This document shows positions 6,519-15,661 of a stretch of DNA of 64,000 nucleotides, in pieces (within the stretch, counting starts at the first letter, position 1; the number at the start of each line of letters is the position of its first letter). Location: contig NZ_BMVP01000010.1 in NCBI RefSeq assembly GCF_014650775.1, forward strand, positions 62,001-126,000. The letters run 5' to 3'. The notes beneath the pieces were generated by a model. That model was not told the origin of the DNA and made no database searches. It saw only the letters and a list, made by a program, of their open reading frames with translations. The position numbers and the translations under genes are program-made. Origin of the DNA: Streptomyces cirratus. GTDB lineage: Bacteria > Actinomycetota > Actinomycetes > Streptomycetales > Streptomycetaceae.

Positions 6519-8771
6519 ATGACCACCACCACAGCCGGCACCGCCCAGGTCGAGCTCGCCATCGGCGGCATGACCTGCGCCTCGTGCGCGGCCCGCATCG
6601 AGAAGAAGCTCAACCGCATGGACGGGGTCGAGGCCACCGTCAACTACGCCACCGAGAAGGCGAAGGTCACCTTCGGCACCGACATCTCCGTGGCGGACCT
6701 GATCGCCACCGTCGAAGCCACCGGATACACGGCGCTCGAGCCCGTGAAGGCCCCCGGGAACGGCGGCCCCGAGACGCCGGCTGAGGAGCCCGACGAGCTG
6801 CTCCCGCTGCGCCAACGGCTGGTGACCGCCGTCAGTCTCGCGGTGCCGGTCGTCGCGCTGGCCATGGTCCCGGCCTTCCAGTTCGAGTACTGGCAGTGGC
6901 TCTCCCTGACCCTGGCCGCGCCGGTGGTCACGTACGCCGCCTGGCCGTTCCACCGCGCCGCGTGGACCAACGCCCGGCACGGCGCGGCCACGATGGACAC
7001 CCTGATCTCGGTCGGTACGACGGCCGCGTTCCTCTGGTCGCTGTGGGCCCTGTTCTTCGGCAGCGCCGGGACGCCCGGCATGACGCACGCCTTCGAGTTC
7101 GCCATCGCCCGCACCGACGGCGCCGGGAACATCTACCTGGAAGCGGCGGCCGGAGTCACCGCCTTCATCCTGGCCGGCCGGTACTTCGAGGCCCGCTCCA
7201 AGCGCAAGGCCGGAGCCGCGCTCAAGGCGCTGCTGGAACTGGGCGCCAAGGAGGTGACGGTGCTGCGCGGTGACCGCGAGGTCACCGTGCCCACCGCCGA
7301 ACTCCAGGCCGGCGACCGCTTCCTGGTCCGCCCCGGCGAGAAGATCGCCACCGACGGCACCGTGGTGGAGGGCTCCTCCGCCGTGGACGCCTCCATGCTC
7401 ACCGGGGAGTCCGTACCCGTCGAGGTCGGGGTCGGGGACCCGGTCACCGGCGCCACCCTCAACGCGGGCGGCCGCCTGGTCGTCGAGGCCACCCGGGTGG
7501 GCGCCGACACGCAACTGGCCCGGATGGCCAAGCTGGTCGAGGACGCCCAGAACGGCAAGGCCGCCGCGCAGCGCCTCGCCGACAAGATCTCCGCCGTGTT
7601 CGTACCGGTCGTCATCGCCCTTGCGCTGGCCACCCTGGGCTTCTGGCTCGGCTCCGGCTCCGGCCTCACCGCCGCGTTCACCGCCGCGGTCGCCGTACTG
7701 ATCATCGCCTGCCCGTGCGCCCTGGGCCTGGCCACGCCGACCGCGCTGATGGTCGGTACCGGCCGCGGCGCGCAGCTCGGCATCCTGATCAAGGGCCCCG
7801 AGGTGCTGGAGACCACGCGCAGGGTCGACACGATCGTCCTGGACAAGACCGGCACCGTCACCACCGGCAAGATGACCCTGCTCGCGGTGCACACCGCCGA
7901 GGGCACCGGCGAGCACGACGTACTGCGCCTGGCGGGCGCCCTGGAGCACGCCTCCGAGCACCCGATCGCGCAGGCCGTGGCCTCCGGCGCGGCCGCCCGG
8001 GTGGGTACCCTGCCCGCCCCCGAGGACTTCGCCAACATCCCCGGGCTCGGCGTCCAGGGCGTGGTGGACGGTCACGCCGTGCTCGTCGGCCGCGAGAAGC
8101 TGCTGACCGAGTGGGCGATGACCCTGCCGGCCCACCTGGAGCACGCCAAGGCCGCGGCCGAAGCCACGGGCCGTACCGCGATCGCCGTCGCCTGGGACGG
8201 GGAGGCCCGCGCCGTCCTGGAGGTCGCCGACGCGGTCAAGGACACCAGCGCCGAGGCGATCAGGCGGCTGCGCGCCCTCGGGCTCACGCCGATCCTGCTC
8301 ACCGGCGACAACAAGGCGGTCGCCGAAGCCGTCGCGGCGGAGGTCGGCATAGACGAGGTCTTCGCGGAAGTCATGCCGCAGGACAAGGTCGACGTCGTCA
8401 AGCGGCTCCAGGCCGAGGGACGCAGCGTCGCCATGGTCGGAGACGGCGTCAACGACGCGGCCGCGCTCGCCCAGGCCGACCTGGGCCTCGCCATGGGCAC
8501 CGGTACGGACGCCGCGATCGAGGCCGGCGACCTGACGCTGGTGCGCGGGGACCTGAGGGCCGCCGCCGACGCCATCCGGCTCGCCCGCAAGACGCTCGGC
8601 ACCATCCGCTCGAACCTGTTCTGGGCCTTCGCCTACAACGTGGCCGCCCTGCCGCTCGCCGCGGCCGGACTGCTCAACCCGATGATCGCCGGAGCGGCCA
8701 TGGCCTTCTCCTCCGTCTTCGTCGTCGGCAACAGCCTGCGTCTGCGCGGCTTCCGGGCCGCCGCCAACTGA
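6519..8771 (+). CDS. copA: Copper-exporting P1B-type ATPase
   Basis: A 750-aa P-type ATPase. An N-terminal HMA domain carries GMTCASC (17-23), followed by membrane helices, the TGE actuator motif, the intramembrane CPC (398-400), the phosphorylation site DKTGT (Asp442), the SEHP motif (His481) that binds ATP in P1B pumps, and GDGVND (641-646). CPC together with CASC indicates Cu(I) export. It follows copZ after about 100 bases and is followed by csoR nine bases later. All catalytic motifs are present. Confidence 0.97.
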   Translation: MTTTTAGTAQVELAIGGMTCASCAARIEKKLNRMDGVEATVNYATEKAKVTFGTDISVADLIATVEATGYTALEPVKAPGNGGPETPAEEPDELLPLRQRLVTAVSLAVPVVALAMVPAFQFEYWQWLSLTLAAPVVTYAAWPFHRAAWTNARHGAATMDTLISVGTTAAFLWSLWALFFGSAGTPGMTHAFEFAIARTDGAGNIYLEAAAGVTAFILAGRYFEARSKRKAGAALKALLELGAKEVTVLRGDREVTVPTAELQAGDRFLVRPGEKIATDGTVVEGSSAVDASMLTGESVPVEVGVGDPVTGATLNAGGRLVVEATRVGADTQLARMAKLVEDAQNGKAAAQRLADKISAVFVPVVIALALATLGFWLGSGSGLTAAFTAAVAVLIIACPCALGLATPTALMVGTGRGAQLGILIKGPEVLETTRRVDTIVLDKTGTVTTGKMTLLAVHTAEGTGEHDVLRLAGALEHASEHPIAQAVASGAAARVGTLPAPEDFANIPGLGVQGVVDGHAVLVGREKLLTEWAMTLPAHLEHAKAAAEATGRTAIAVAWDGEARAVLEVADAVKDTSAEAIRRLRALGLTPILLTGDNKAVAEAVAAEVGIDEVFAEVMPQDKVDVVKRLQAEGRSVAMVGDGVNDAAALAQADLGLAMGTGTDAAIEAGDLTLVRGDLRAAADAIRLARKTLGTIRSNLFWAFAYNVAALPLAAAGLLNPMIAGAAMAFSSVFVVGNSLRLRGFRAAAN

Positions 8772-8780
8772 GGAGTCCCC

Positions 8781-9086
8781 GTGGCCGGTTACTCAGCACA
8801 CAAGGAAGACGTCGTCAGACGCCTGCGGCGGATCGAGGGCCAGGTCCGCGGGGTGCAGCGGATGGTGGACGACGACGTCTACTGCATCGACGTACCGACC
8901 CAGGTGTCCGCGATCAACGCCGCGCTCCAGTCCTGCGCCGTGACGCTGCTCGACGAACACCTCGCCTGCTGCGTCACCGAAGCCATCGCGCAGGGCGGCG
9001 ACCAGGCGATCCTGGGGGGTACCTTCGCGGCTGCGGGATATGTAAGGGCCGGATTCGTGCCCGAGGAGCGATCATGTTTCCCATGA
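8781..9086 (+). CDS. csoR: Copper-sensing repressor CsoR
   Basis: A 101-aa helical repressor of the CsoR/RcnR family with GTG start and the motif RLRRIEGQVRG. The Cu(I) ligand set is complete: Cys35, His60 and Cys64, the order and spacing of the classical Cys-His-Cys site. Copper binding releases it from GATACCCC-type boxes like those at 5985-6085. It is the third gene of the operon, so the system is autoregulated. Its 3' end overlaps the next gene by 13 bases. Confidence 0.95.
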   Translation: MAGYSAHKEDVVRRLRRIEGQVRGVQRMVDDDVYCIDVPTQVSAINAALQSCAVTLLDEHLACCVTEAIAQGGDQAILGGTFAAAGYVRAGFVPEERSCFP

Positions 9087-9538
9087 AGCACCCGTCACTT
9101 CCCACCACCGAGTCGGCCGTGTCCGCGGTACGCGAGATCGCCGACGGGTACCGCCTGACGATGACCGTCACCCACGACATCGGCGCGGACCAGACCTCGC
9201 GCCGCTCATCGGCCGAACTCTTCAAGGCGACCGACCCCGACGGCTCACTCCCCCACGAGGCGTTCATCGACCTCCCGGGCCGCCCCGCGGTGTCCGTCCG
9301 CCTCTTCCCGGAGGACGACGCCCTCATCAGCGTCGACGGCGTGGAGTTCCACGACGTCCCCCGCGACTCCGTCCCGGCGTTCCTCCGCTCGGTCTACGGC
9401 GGCCTGGCCCACGTGACGTCCCGCTTCTTCCCCCCGGGCTACCGCCTCACCATCCCCCTCCCGGGCGACGAGACCTACCGCGAACCCGTCCCGGCCCTCA
9501 CCCTGACCCCCTGGCTCTCCTCCGTCGTCCGCCCCTGA
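9074..9538 (+). CDS. Unknown 154-aa protein, last gene of the copper operon
   Basis: The start ATG is preceded by GAGGAGCG at good spacing, and the gene overlaps the end of csoR by 13 bases, so it is co-translated with it. The protein is soluble, has no cysteine and no transmembrane segment, and seems to be a single alpha/beta domain with charged stretches (LFPEDDALISVDGVEF) and a C-terminal Pro-rich part. It is not recognised. Its 3' half is extremely C-rich at third positions but still in frame. Position suggests a copper-related or accessory role, nothing more. Confidence 0.7.
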   Translation: MFPMKHPSLPTTESAVSAVREIADGYRLTMTVTHDIGADQTSRRSSAELFKATDPDGSLPHEAFIDLPGRPAVSVRLFPEDDALISVDGVEFHDVPRDSVPAFLRSVYGGLAHVTSRFFPPGYRLTIPLPGDETYREPVPALTLTPWLSSVVRP

Positions 9539-9574
9539 CCCACGGAAACCCGCGCGCACGCCGAACCCCGAAGC

Positions 9575-9600
9575 GCCGGACCGCTTGCACGCGGTCCGGC
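9575..9600. terminator. Hairpin after the copper operon
   Basis: GCCGGACCGC and GCGGTCCGGC form a perfect 10-base stem with a six-base loop, 37 bases after the last gene of the copper operon. No T-tract follows. It could also serve the convergent gene on the other strand. Confidence 0.6.
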
Positions 9601-9742
9601 CTGGCCCCCGGGCGCCGGACTTCGCGGATCCGACCGACCTCTACGGGGGGGTTGGACGGCGAGAACCCGAACGTGCGCTTCAATCGCGGGCTGCACGTCC
9701 GACAGACATCGGGCGCCGGCGCAACGCACCAGCGCCCACCCG

Positions 9743-11074
9743 TCACGCGCCCTTCGCGATGGGCTCCAGGATCGCCACGCACTCGACATGATGCGTCATC
9801 GGGAAGAGGTCGAAGACGCGGAGGGTGCGGACCTTGTAGCCGTTGTCCGCGAAGTACGCCAGGTCGCGGGCCAGGGCCGCCGGGTCGCAGGCCACGTAGG
9901 CGATGCGGCGGGCCGAGAGGGAGGCGATGTGGCGGACCGTCTGCTTGCCGGCGCCCGCGCGCGGGGGGTCGAGGACGACGAGGTCGCACTCGGTGATGCC
10001 GGTCTTCGGCAGGGCCTGGTCCACCTTGCCCTGCTCGATGCGGACGCGGGGGAAGTCCGCCAGGTTGTGCCGGGCGTCCTCCACCGCGCGCTTGCCGGAC
10101 TCGATGCCCAGCACCGCGCCCGTCTCGCCGAGCCGCTCCGCCAGCGCGCCCGCGAAGATGCCGACGCCGCAGTAGAGGTCGAGCGCCATCTCCCCCTTGC
10201 GCGGCATCAGCCCCTGCATGACGGCCTTGATCAGCGTGTCGGCGGCCTGCGGGTGGACCTGCCAGAAGCCGCCCATTCCGACGCGGTACGTACGGCCGTC
10301 GGCGCGCTCGCGCACGAAGGGGCGGCCGTGGACCCGGTGGACCCCGCCGTCCTTCTCCTCGACCCGCAGGACCGAGACCGGCTTGTCGAGCTCCACGAGG
10401 GGGAGGCGGCCGCCCGGGCGGGGGGTGAGGACCACCTGGCGGTCCTGGGAGCCGGTCGCGGCGATCGCCTCGACCGTCGCCATCTGGGGCCAGTCCTGCT
10501 GCTCGATGCCCAGCTCGCTCACGCCCGGCGCCGCGATCATGCAGTGGTCGATCGGCTCGATGTCGTGCGAGCGGTGCTTGCGCAGGCCGACGCGCCCGTC
10601 CTCGTCGATCGCGTACTGGACCCGGGTGCGCCACTGCGGCACCTGCCCGGCCGGCAGCTTGTCGCCCTCGGCCGGCATGACGGTGCCGTCCCAGCCGGCC
10701 TCCTCCGGGGTGAGCCCCGCGAGCCGCTTGAGCTGCTCGGCGACGACCTCGCCCTTGAGCCGGCGCTGGGCGCCCGGCTTGGCGTGCTGCCAGTCGCAGC
10801 CGCCGCACTTGCCGGGACCGGCGTACTTGCACGGCGCCTCGACGCGGTCCTTGGAGGCGTCCAGGACGGTGATGGCGTCGGCGCGCAGGAAGCGGGAGTC
10901 GACGTCGCCCTCCGTGACCCGGGCGATGACCTTCTCGCCGGGCAGGGTGTGGCGGACGAACAGGACGCGGCCCTCGGCGGTGCGGGCGATGCAGTGGCCG
11001 CCGTGCGCGACGGGACCGACCTCGACCTCGTACTCCTCCCCGACCAGTGACTGCTTCTCGATCTGCTCGGTCAT
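9743..11074 (-). CDS. TrmA-family class I SAM-dependent RNA methyltransferase (uracil-C5 type)
   Basis: 443 aa from MTEQIEKQS; 17 extra residues are possible upstream but without a ribosome site. An N-terminal TRAM domain (about 8-65) is followed by a cysteine cluster, PCKYAGPGKCGGC, of the kind that holds a 4Fe-4S cluster in RlmD-like enzymes, then the Rossmann methyltransferase with DLYCGVGIFAG, DPPRAGAG and the catalytic cysteine in ACDPAALARD. It methylates uridine C5 in rRNA or tRNA; which site cannot be told. It lies downstream of the KimA-like gene on the same strand but is separated from it by a strong terminator. Confidence 0.92.
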   Translation of the reverse strand: MTEQIEKQSLVGEEYEVEVGPVAHGGHCIARTAEGRVLFVRHTLPGEKVIARVTEGDVDSRFLRADAITVLDASKDRVEAPCKYAGPGKCGGCDWQHAKPGAQRRLKGEVVAEQLKRLAGLTPEEAGWDGTVMPAEGDKLPAGQVPQWRTRVQYAIDEDGRVGLRKHRSHDIEPIDHCMIAAPGVSELGIEQQDWPQMATVEAIAATGSQDRQVVLTPRPGGRLPLVELDKPVSVLRVEEKDGGVHRVHGRPFVRERADGRTYRVGMGGFWQVHPQAADTLIKAVMQGLMPRKGEMALDLYCGVGIFAGALAERLGETGAVLGIESGKRAVEDARHNLADFPRVRIEQGKVDQALPKTGITECDLVVLDPPRAGAGKQTVRHIASLSARRIAYVACDPAALARDLAYFADNGYKVRTLRVFDLFPMTHHVECVAILEPIAKGA

Positions 11075-11103
11075 GGTGGGGAAGCTCCAGGAGATAAAAG
11101 GAA

Positions 11104-11153
11104 AACGGCCGGACGACCGACCCACCAGTTTACGTGGATCCCGTCCGGCCGTT
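11104..11153 (-). terminator. Intrinsic terminator of the KimA-like permease gene
   Basis: AACGGCCGGACG pairs perfectly with CGTCCGGCCGTT. Read on the minus strand the stem is followed by TTTTCCTTTTA, a convincing T-tract. It ends the permease transcript just before the RNA methyltransferase start. Confidence 0.85.
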
Positions 11154-11196
11154 CACCAACCCTCCAGCGGCCCGGCCCTCCAGCGGCCAGCGGCCG

Positions 11197-13245
11197 CTAC
11201 TTCCCCGCGCGGTCCTTCGACCGCGGGGTGTCCACCGGTCCGCGGCGCACGGCACCCGGGGCGTTCCAGTCCTGCCGCTTCTTCGCCCGCCGCTTCGCGA
11301 GTTCCGAGGACTCCAGCTGGTAGGGCACCGAGGTGACCATCACACCGGGCGTGAACAGCAGCCGACCCTTGAGCCGCAGCGCGCTCTGGTTGTGCAGCAG
11401 GTGCTCGTACCAGCGGCCGACGACGTACTCCGGGATGTAGACGCTGACCGCGTCGCGCGGGTTCTCGCTGCGCAGGCCCTTGACGTACTCCACCACCGGC
11501 CGGGTGATCTCGCGGTACGGGGAGTCCAGGATCTTGAGCGGTACGTTGATGCCGCGCCGCTCCCACTCCGCCTTGAGCGCCTTGGTCTCGGCCGGGTCGA
11601 CGCTGATGCTGAGCGCCTCCAGGGTGTCCGAGCGGGTCAGCTTGGCGAAGGCAAGGGCGCGCAGCGTGGGCTTGTGCACCTTGGAGACCAGGACGATCGA
11701 GTGGACCCGCGAGGGCCGCACGCTGTCGTCGCTCGGCCCCTCGTCGGCGGCGATCTCGTCGGCGACGCGGTCGTAGTGCTTGCGGATGGCGGTCATCGTG
11801 CCGTAGAAGATCAGCATCCCCAGCAGGGCGACCCAGGCCCCGTGGGTGAACTTGGTGGCGAGGACCACGACCAGCACCAGGCCGGTGAAGAAGGCGCCGA
11901 AGGCGTTGATCGCCCGGGAGCGGAACATCCGGCGCCGCACGGCCTGGTCCTTCTCGGCCTTCAGGTGCCGGTTCCAGTGCCGGACCATGCCGGTCTGGCT
12001 GAGGGTGAAGGAGACGAAGACGCCGACGATGTAGAGCTGGATCAGCTTGGTCGAGTCCGCGCCGTAGATCCAGATCAGCAGGACGGCGGCGCCCGCGAGC
12101 AGCACGATGCCGTTGGAGAAGGCGAGCCGGTCGCCACGGGTGTGCAGCTGACGGGGCAGATAGCGGTCCTGGGCGAGGATCGAGCCCAGCAGCGGGAAGC
12201 CGTTGTAGGCCGTGTTGGCGGCCAGGAACAGGACGAGCGCGGTGGCGGCGGCGAGCAGGATGAACAGGAAGCTGCCGTCGCCGAAGACTGCTTCGGCGAC
12301 CTGGGAGATCACCGGGTTCTGTACGTAGTCCGGTCCGACCGCCACGCCGTTGTGGAGCAGATCCGTCGCGGGCTTCTCGGCCATCCTCACGTCGGTCGCC
12401 ATCGCCAGGGCGATGATTCCGCAGAACATCGTCACGGCCAGCGCGCCCATCAGGGCGAGGGTGGTCGCGGCGTTCTTGCTCTTGGGCTTGCGGAACGCGG
12501 GCACGCCGTTGCTGATCGCCTCGACGCCGGTCAGTGCGGCACAGCCCGAGGAGAAGGCGCGCAGCAGCAGGAAGACCAGCGCGAAGCCGGCCAGGCCCTG
12601 GTGCTCCGCCTTGATCTCGAAATCCGCGGTGGGCGCCTTCATGGTTTCGTCGAGGACGATGCCCCGCCAGGCACCCCACGCGATCATGATGAATACGCCC
12701 GCGACGAAGACATAGGTGGGAATCGCGAACAGTCGCCCCGATTCCTTCATGCCGCGCAGATTCATCAGCGTCAGGAGCAAGATCATCCCGATCGCGCAGA
12801 GCACTTTGTGCTCGACGACGAAGGGGACGGCGGAGCCGAGATTCTCCACTCCGGAGGCGATCGACACGGCGACGGTCAGTACGTAGTCGACCAGCAGCGC
12901 GCTCGCCACGGTGAGACCGGCCTTGGGGCCGAGGTTGGTGTTGGCGACCTCGTAGTCACCGCCGCCGCTCGGGTAGGCGTGGACGTTCTGCCGGTACGAC
13001 GCGACCACGGTGAACATCAGCACCACGACCGCCAGCGCGATCCAGGGGCTGAAGTGGTACGCCGACACGCCCGCGATCGACAGGACCAGCAGCACCTCGC
13101 CGGGGGCGTACGCCACCGAGGAGAGCGGGTCTGAGGCGAAGACGGGTAGGGCGATCCGCTTGGGGAGGAGCGTTTCTCCGAGGCGGTCGCTGCGGAGCGC
13201 CCGGCCGATCAGGATCCGTTTGGGCACGTCGGTCAGTTTGGACAC
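11197..13245 (-). CDS. APC-superfamily permease of the KimA (potassium importer) type
   Basis: 682 aa from the GTG of VSKLTDVPKR; the longer upstream frame is unlike coding sequence. It has about twelve membrane segments and a cytoplasmic C-terminal domain of about 170 residues. Diagnostic stretches are ASDPLSSVAYA, HAYPSGGGDYEVA, LLVDYVLTVAVSI and AFSSGCAALTGVEAISNG. These match, from memory, Bacillus subtilis KimA (YdaO), a high-affinity K+ importer inhibited by c-di-AMP, better than ordinary amino-acid permeases. It is divergent from two TrkA/RCK genes with about 210 bases between, which supports potassium. Many databases will call it an amino-acid permease. The potassium role is inferred from family and neighbours. 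Confidence 0.88.
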   Translation of the reverse strand: MSKLTDVPKRILIGRALRSDRLGETLLPKRIALPVFASDPLSSVAYAPGEVLLVLSIAGVSAYHFSPWIALAVVVLMFTVVASYRQNVHAYPSGGGDYEVANTNLGPKAGLTVASALLVDYVLTVAVSIASGVENLGSAVPFVVEHKVLCAIGMILLLTLMNLRGMKESGRLFAIPTYVFVAGVFIMIAWGAWRGIVLDETMKAPTADFEIKAEHQGLAGFALVFLLLRAFSSGCAALTGVEAISNGVPAFRKPKSKNAATTLALMGALAVTMFCGIIALAMATDVRMAEKPATDLLHNGVAVGPDYVQNPVISQVAEAVFGDGSFLFILLAAATALVLFLAANTAYNGFPLLGSILAQDRYLPRQLHTRGDRLAFSNGIVLLAGAAVLLIWIYGADSTKLIQLYIVGVFVSFTLSQTGMVRHWNRHLKAEKDQAVRRRMFRSRAINAFGAFFTGLVLVVVLATKFTHGAWVALLGMLIFYGTMTAIRKHYDRVADEIAADEGPSDDSVRPSRVHSIVLVSKVHKPTLRALAFAKLTRSDTLEALSISVDPAETKALKAEWERRGINVPLKILDSPYREITRPVVEYVKGLRSENPRDAVSVYIPEYVVGRWYEHLLHNQSALRLKGRLLFTPGVMVTSVPYQLESSELAKRRAKKRQDWNAPGAVRRGPVDTPRSKDRAGK

Positions 13246-13455
13246 GCCAAGGATCGTAAGCGTTCGAAAACCGGCTGACGAACCCCCCGCCCCTATTCGC
13301 GGGCAATGAAGCTCCAATGAGCCCCCACCTGCACCCCAAACGGTCACACTGGTGACCGCCCGTGTGTAGCTTGGGCCATGGTCTGAGACCCTGTTTAGCC
13401 AGAGCATGCAATGAGGCTGGTTATCAGCGAGCCGCTGTCAGCCGGAAGGACGGCC

Positions 13456-14124
13456 GTGCACATCGTCATCATGGGCTGCGGAAGGGTGGGCTCCGCCCTC
13501 GCGCAGACCCTGGAACAGCAGGGTCATACGGTCGCAGTAGTCGACCAGGACCCCACCGCATTCCGTCGACTGGGGGCGTCGTTCGGCGGTCGCCGCGTGA
13601 CCGGGGTCGGCTTCGACCAGGACACCCTGCGGGAGGCGGGCATCGAGGAGGCGGGTGCCTTCGCCGCCGTCAGCAGCGGTGACAATTCCAACATCATCGC
13701 CGCGCGCGTGGCCCGTGAGATGTTCGGCGTCGAGAACGTCGCCGCCCGCATCTACGACCCCAAGCGCGCCGAGGTCTACCAGCGCCTGGGCATCCCCACC
13801 GTCGCGACCGTCCGCTGGACCGCCGACCAGATGCTGCGCCGGCTGCTGCCCTCGGGCGCGGAGCCGCTGTGGCGCGACCCGAGCGGCGGTGTGCAGCTCG
13901 CCGAGGTGCACACCTCGGCCGCCTGGATCGGGCACAAGGTCAGCACGCTCCAGGAGGAGACCGGCGTCCGCGTGGCGTTCCTCACCCGCCTGGGCGAGGC
14001 CACGCTGCCCACTTCGCAGACGGTCCTCCAGGAGGGCGACCTCGTCCACGTGATGATGCGCACGGACGAGATCGAGAAGGTCGAGGCGGTCTTCGCCCAG
14101 GGGCCCGAGGAGGCACACGCATGA
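13456..14124 (+). CDS. trkA: TrkA-type K+ regulatory protein (RCK_N + RCK_C), first copy
   Basis: 222 aa from the GTG of HIVIMGCGRVG, chosen because GGAAGGA lies six bases before it; a start 45 bases upstream is possible. An N-terminal Rossmann domain (GCGRVG) binds NAD(H) or nucleotides, and a C-terminal TrkA_C domain (about 135-215) can bind small ligands such as c-di-AMP in related proteins. These subunits gate potassium transporters at the inner membrane face. It overlaps the second copy by ATGA, so the two are made in equal amounts and probably form a hetero-complex. No Trk/Ktr membrane subunit is next to them; the divergent KimA-like permease is the nearest transporter. Confidence 0.93.
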   Translation: MHIVIMGCGRVGSALAQTLEQQGHTVAVVDQDPTAFRRLGASFGGRRVTGVGFDQDTLREAGIEEAGAFAAVSSGDNSNIIAARVAREMFGVENVAARIYDPKRAEVYQRLGIPTVATVRWTADQMLRRLLPSGAEPLWRDPSGGVQLAEVHTSAAWIGHKVSTLQEETGVRVAFLTRLGEATLPTSQTVLQEGDLVHVMMRTDEIEKVEAVFAQGPEEAHA

Positions 14125-14783
14125 GGGTCGCGATCGCCGGAGCCGGCGCCGTCGGCCGCTCCATCGCGGGCGAGCTGCTGGAGAACGGCCACGAGGTGCT
14201 GCTGGTCGACAAGGCGCCGACCGCCATCTCGGTGGAGCGGGTACCGCAGGCCGAGTGGCTGCTGGCCGACGCCTGCGAGATCACCTCGCTGGACGAGGCG
14301 GCGCTCCAGCGCTGCAACGTGGTCATCGCCGCCACGGGTGACGACAAGGTCAACCTGGTCGTCTCCCTGCTCGCCAAGACCGAGTACGGGGTGCCCCGGG
14401 TCGTGGCGCGGGTCAACAACCCGAAGAACGAGTGGCTCTTCAACGAGTCCTGGGGCGTCGACGTCGCCGTCTCCACCCCCCGCCTGATGTCGGCCCTGGT
14501 CGAGGAGGCCGTCAGCGTCGGCGACCTGGTGCGGCTGCTGCGCTTCAGCCACGGCGACGCCAACCTCGTCGAGCTGACGCTGCCGCCCGACTCCTCGGTC
14601 GCGGGCACGCAGATCAGCGAGATCAGCTGGCCCGAGGACACCTCGCTGGTCACGATCATCCGGGGCAACCGGGTGCTCACGCCGCACGGCGAGGAGACCC
14701 TGGAACCGGGCGACGAGCTGCTGTTCGTGGCCGCGCAGGCCCGCGAGGAGCAGCTGGAGGACCTCCTCCAGGCCCGGCACTGA
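14121..14783 (+). CDS. trkA: TrkA-type K+ regulatory protein, second copy
   Basis: 220 aa. The Rossmann motif GAGAVGRSIAGELL opens the protein, and the C-terminal half (about 130-215) is a TrkA_C domain. The N-domain also has the acidic beta-2 end (VDKA) used for NAD ribose binding. Translation is coupled to the first copy by ATGA. The two copies are clearly diverged, so this is an old duplication. A strong terminator follows. Confidence 0.93.
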   Translation: MRVAIAGAGAVGRSIAGELLENGHEVLLVDKAPTAISVERVPQAEWLLADACEITSLDEAALQRCNVVIAATGDDKVNLVVSLLAKTEYGVPRVVARVNNPKNEWLFNESWGVDVAVSTPRLMSALVEEAVSVGDLVRLLRFSHGDANLVELTLPPDSSVAGTQISEISWPEDTSLVTIIRGNRVLTPHGEETLEPGDELLFVAAQAREEQLEDLLQARH

Positions 14784-14807
14784 CGCGACTGACGCGCCGC
14801 ACGCGCC

Positions 14808-14844
14808 AAGGGGCCGCCGACCACCACGTGGTCGGCGGCCCCTT
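14808..14844. terminator. Bidirectional terminator between trkA and the DUF3159 gene
   Basis: A 17-base perfect stem (left arm starts AAGGGGCCGCC, right arm ends GGCGGCCCCTT) with the loop CAC. It lies between the end of the trkA pair and the stop of the opposing gene, and its A/T ends serve both strands. Confidence 0.85.
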
Positions 14845-14908
14845 CGCCGTCCGGGGGCCCCGGACGGCGTGCCGTCTCAAGGCTCCAGACGGCCGCGTGT
14901 GCCGGGTG

Positions 14909-15658
14909 TTACGCCCGCCGCTCGCGCGCCGCGGCCTTCGCCGCCTTCTCGGCGGCCTCCTCGGCCTCGTACTCGGCGATGACGTCGATCGGCGGCGGCG
15001 CCTTCGCCAGGAACACCCAGGTGAAGTACACCGCCAGCACCATCGGCGGCAGCTTGAGCGCGATCAGCACCCACCCGAGCTGGGTCGCGTCCCCCCACCA
15101 GTACAGCGGGAAGAGGATCGCGTACTTGGCGAGGAAGATGATCCCCCACGCGAGGCTGGCCTTGGTGTACGCCTTCTTGCGACCGGGGTTGCGCGTGCGC
15201 CAGGACAGGTTCTCCTTGAACACCGGCCCGAGGATGACGCCGAGCAGCGGGAAGCCGATCAGCGCCGAGAGCGTGAAGGCCACCCCCAGCCCCGCCCCGT
15301 AGATCATGCCGGGCAGGTAGAAGCCCTTCGCGGTGCCGGTGAAGAGGGCGAAGGCCACGCCCACGCCGACGCCGAAGACACCGCTGAACGCGTGCTTGAC
15401 GGTGTCCTTGCGCAGCAGCCGCACGATGACCAGCACGACCGCGACGACGGCCGCCGCGATGGCGGACATCACCACGTTCTTGTTGATCGTGTAGATCATC
15501 ACGAAGAGCAGACCGGGGAGCATCGTCTCCACGGTGCCCCGGATGCCGCCGAACGCGTCGAAGAGCGCGGCCTGCGTCGCGGCCTTCTGGTCGTCGGCGG
15601 GGTCGGCCGGCCCGGCGCCGTCCGGGGCGGGGATGTTCGGTTTGTCGAGTGACGTCAC
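14909..15658 (-). CDS. DUF3159 membrane protein
   Basis: 249 aa with about six membrane segments (roughly 50-66, 68-84, 92-120, 125-150, 170-190 and 205-225), a charged N-terminus and a C-terminal Glu/Ala/Lys-rich helix (EAEEAAEKAAKAAARERR). It matches the actinobacterial DUF3159 family, of unknown function. It is read in the same operon as the OB-fold protein upstream (three bases between) and kdpDE beyond, and it faces the trkA pair, so it belongs to this conserved potassium neighbourhood. No catalytic motif is visible. Confidence 0.85.
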   Translation of the reverse strand: MTSLDKPNIPAPDGAGPADPADDQKAATQAALFDAFGGIRGTVETMLPGLLFVMIYTINKNVVMSAIAAAVVAVVLVIVRLLRKDTVKHAFSGVFGVGVGVAFALFTGTAKGFYLPGMIYGAGLGVAFTLSALIGFPLLGVILGPVFKENLSWRTRNPGRKKAYTKASLAWGIIFLAKYAILFPLYWWGDATQLGWVLIALKLPPMVLAVYFTWVFLAKAPPPIDVIAEYEAEEAAEKAAKAAARERRA

Positions 15659-15661
15659 CGG

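Noticed and set aside
6396..8144. Long frame antisense to copA
   Set aside because: Gly/Asp/His/Arg-rich shadow; copA on the plus strand has every P-type ATPase motif.
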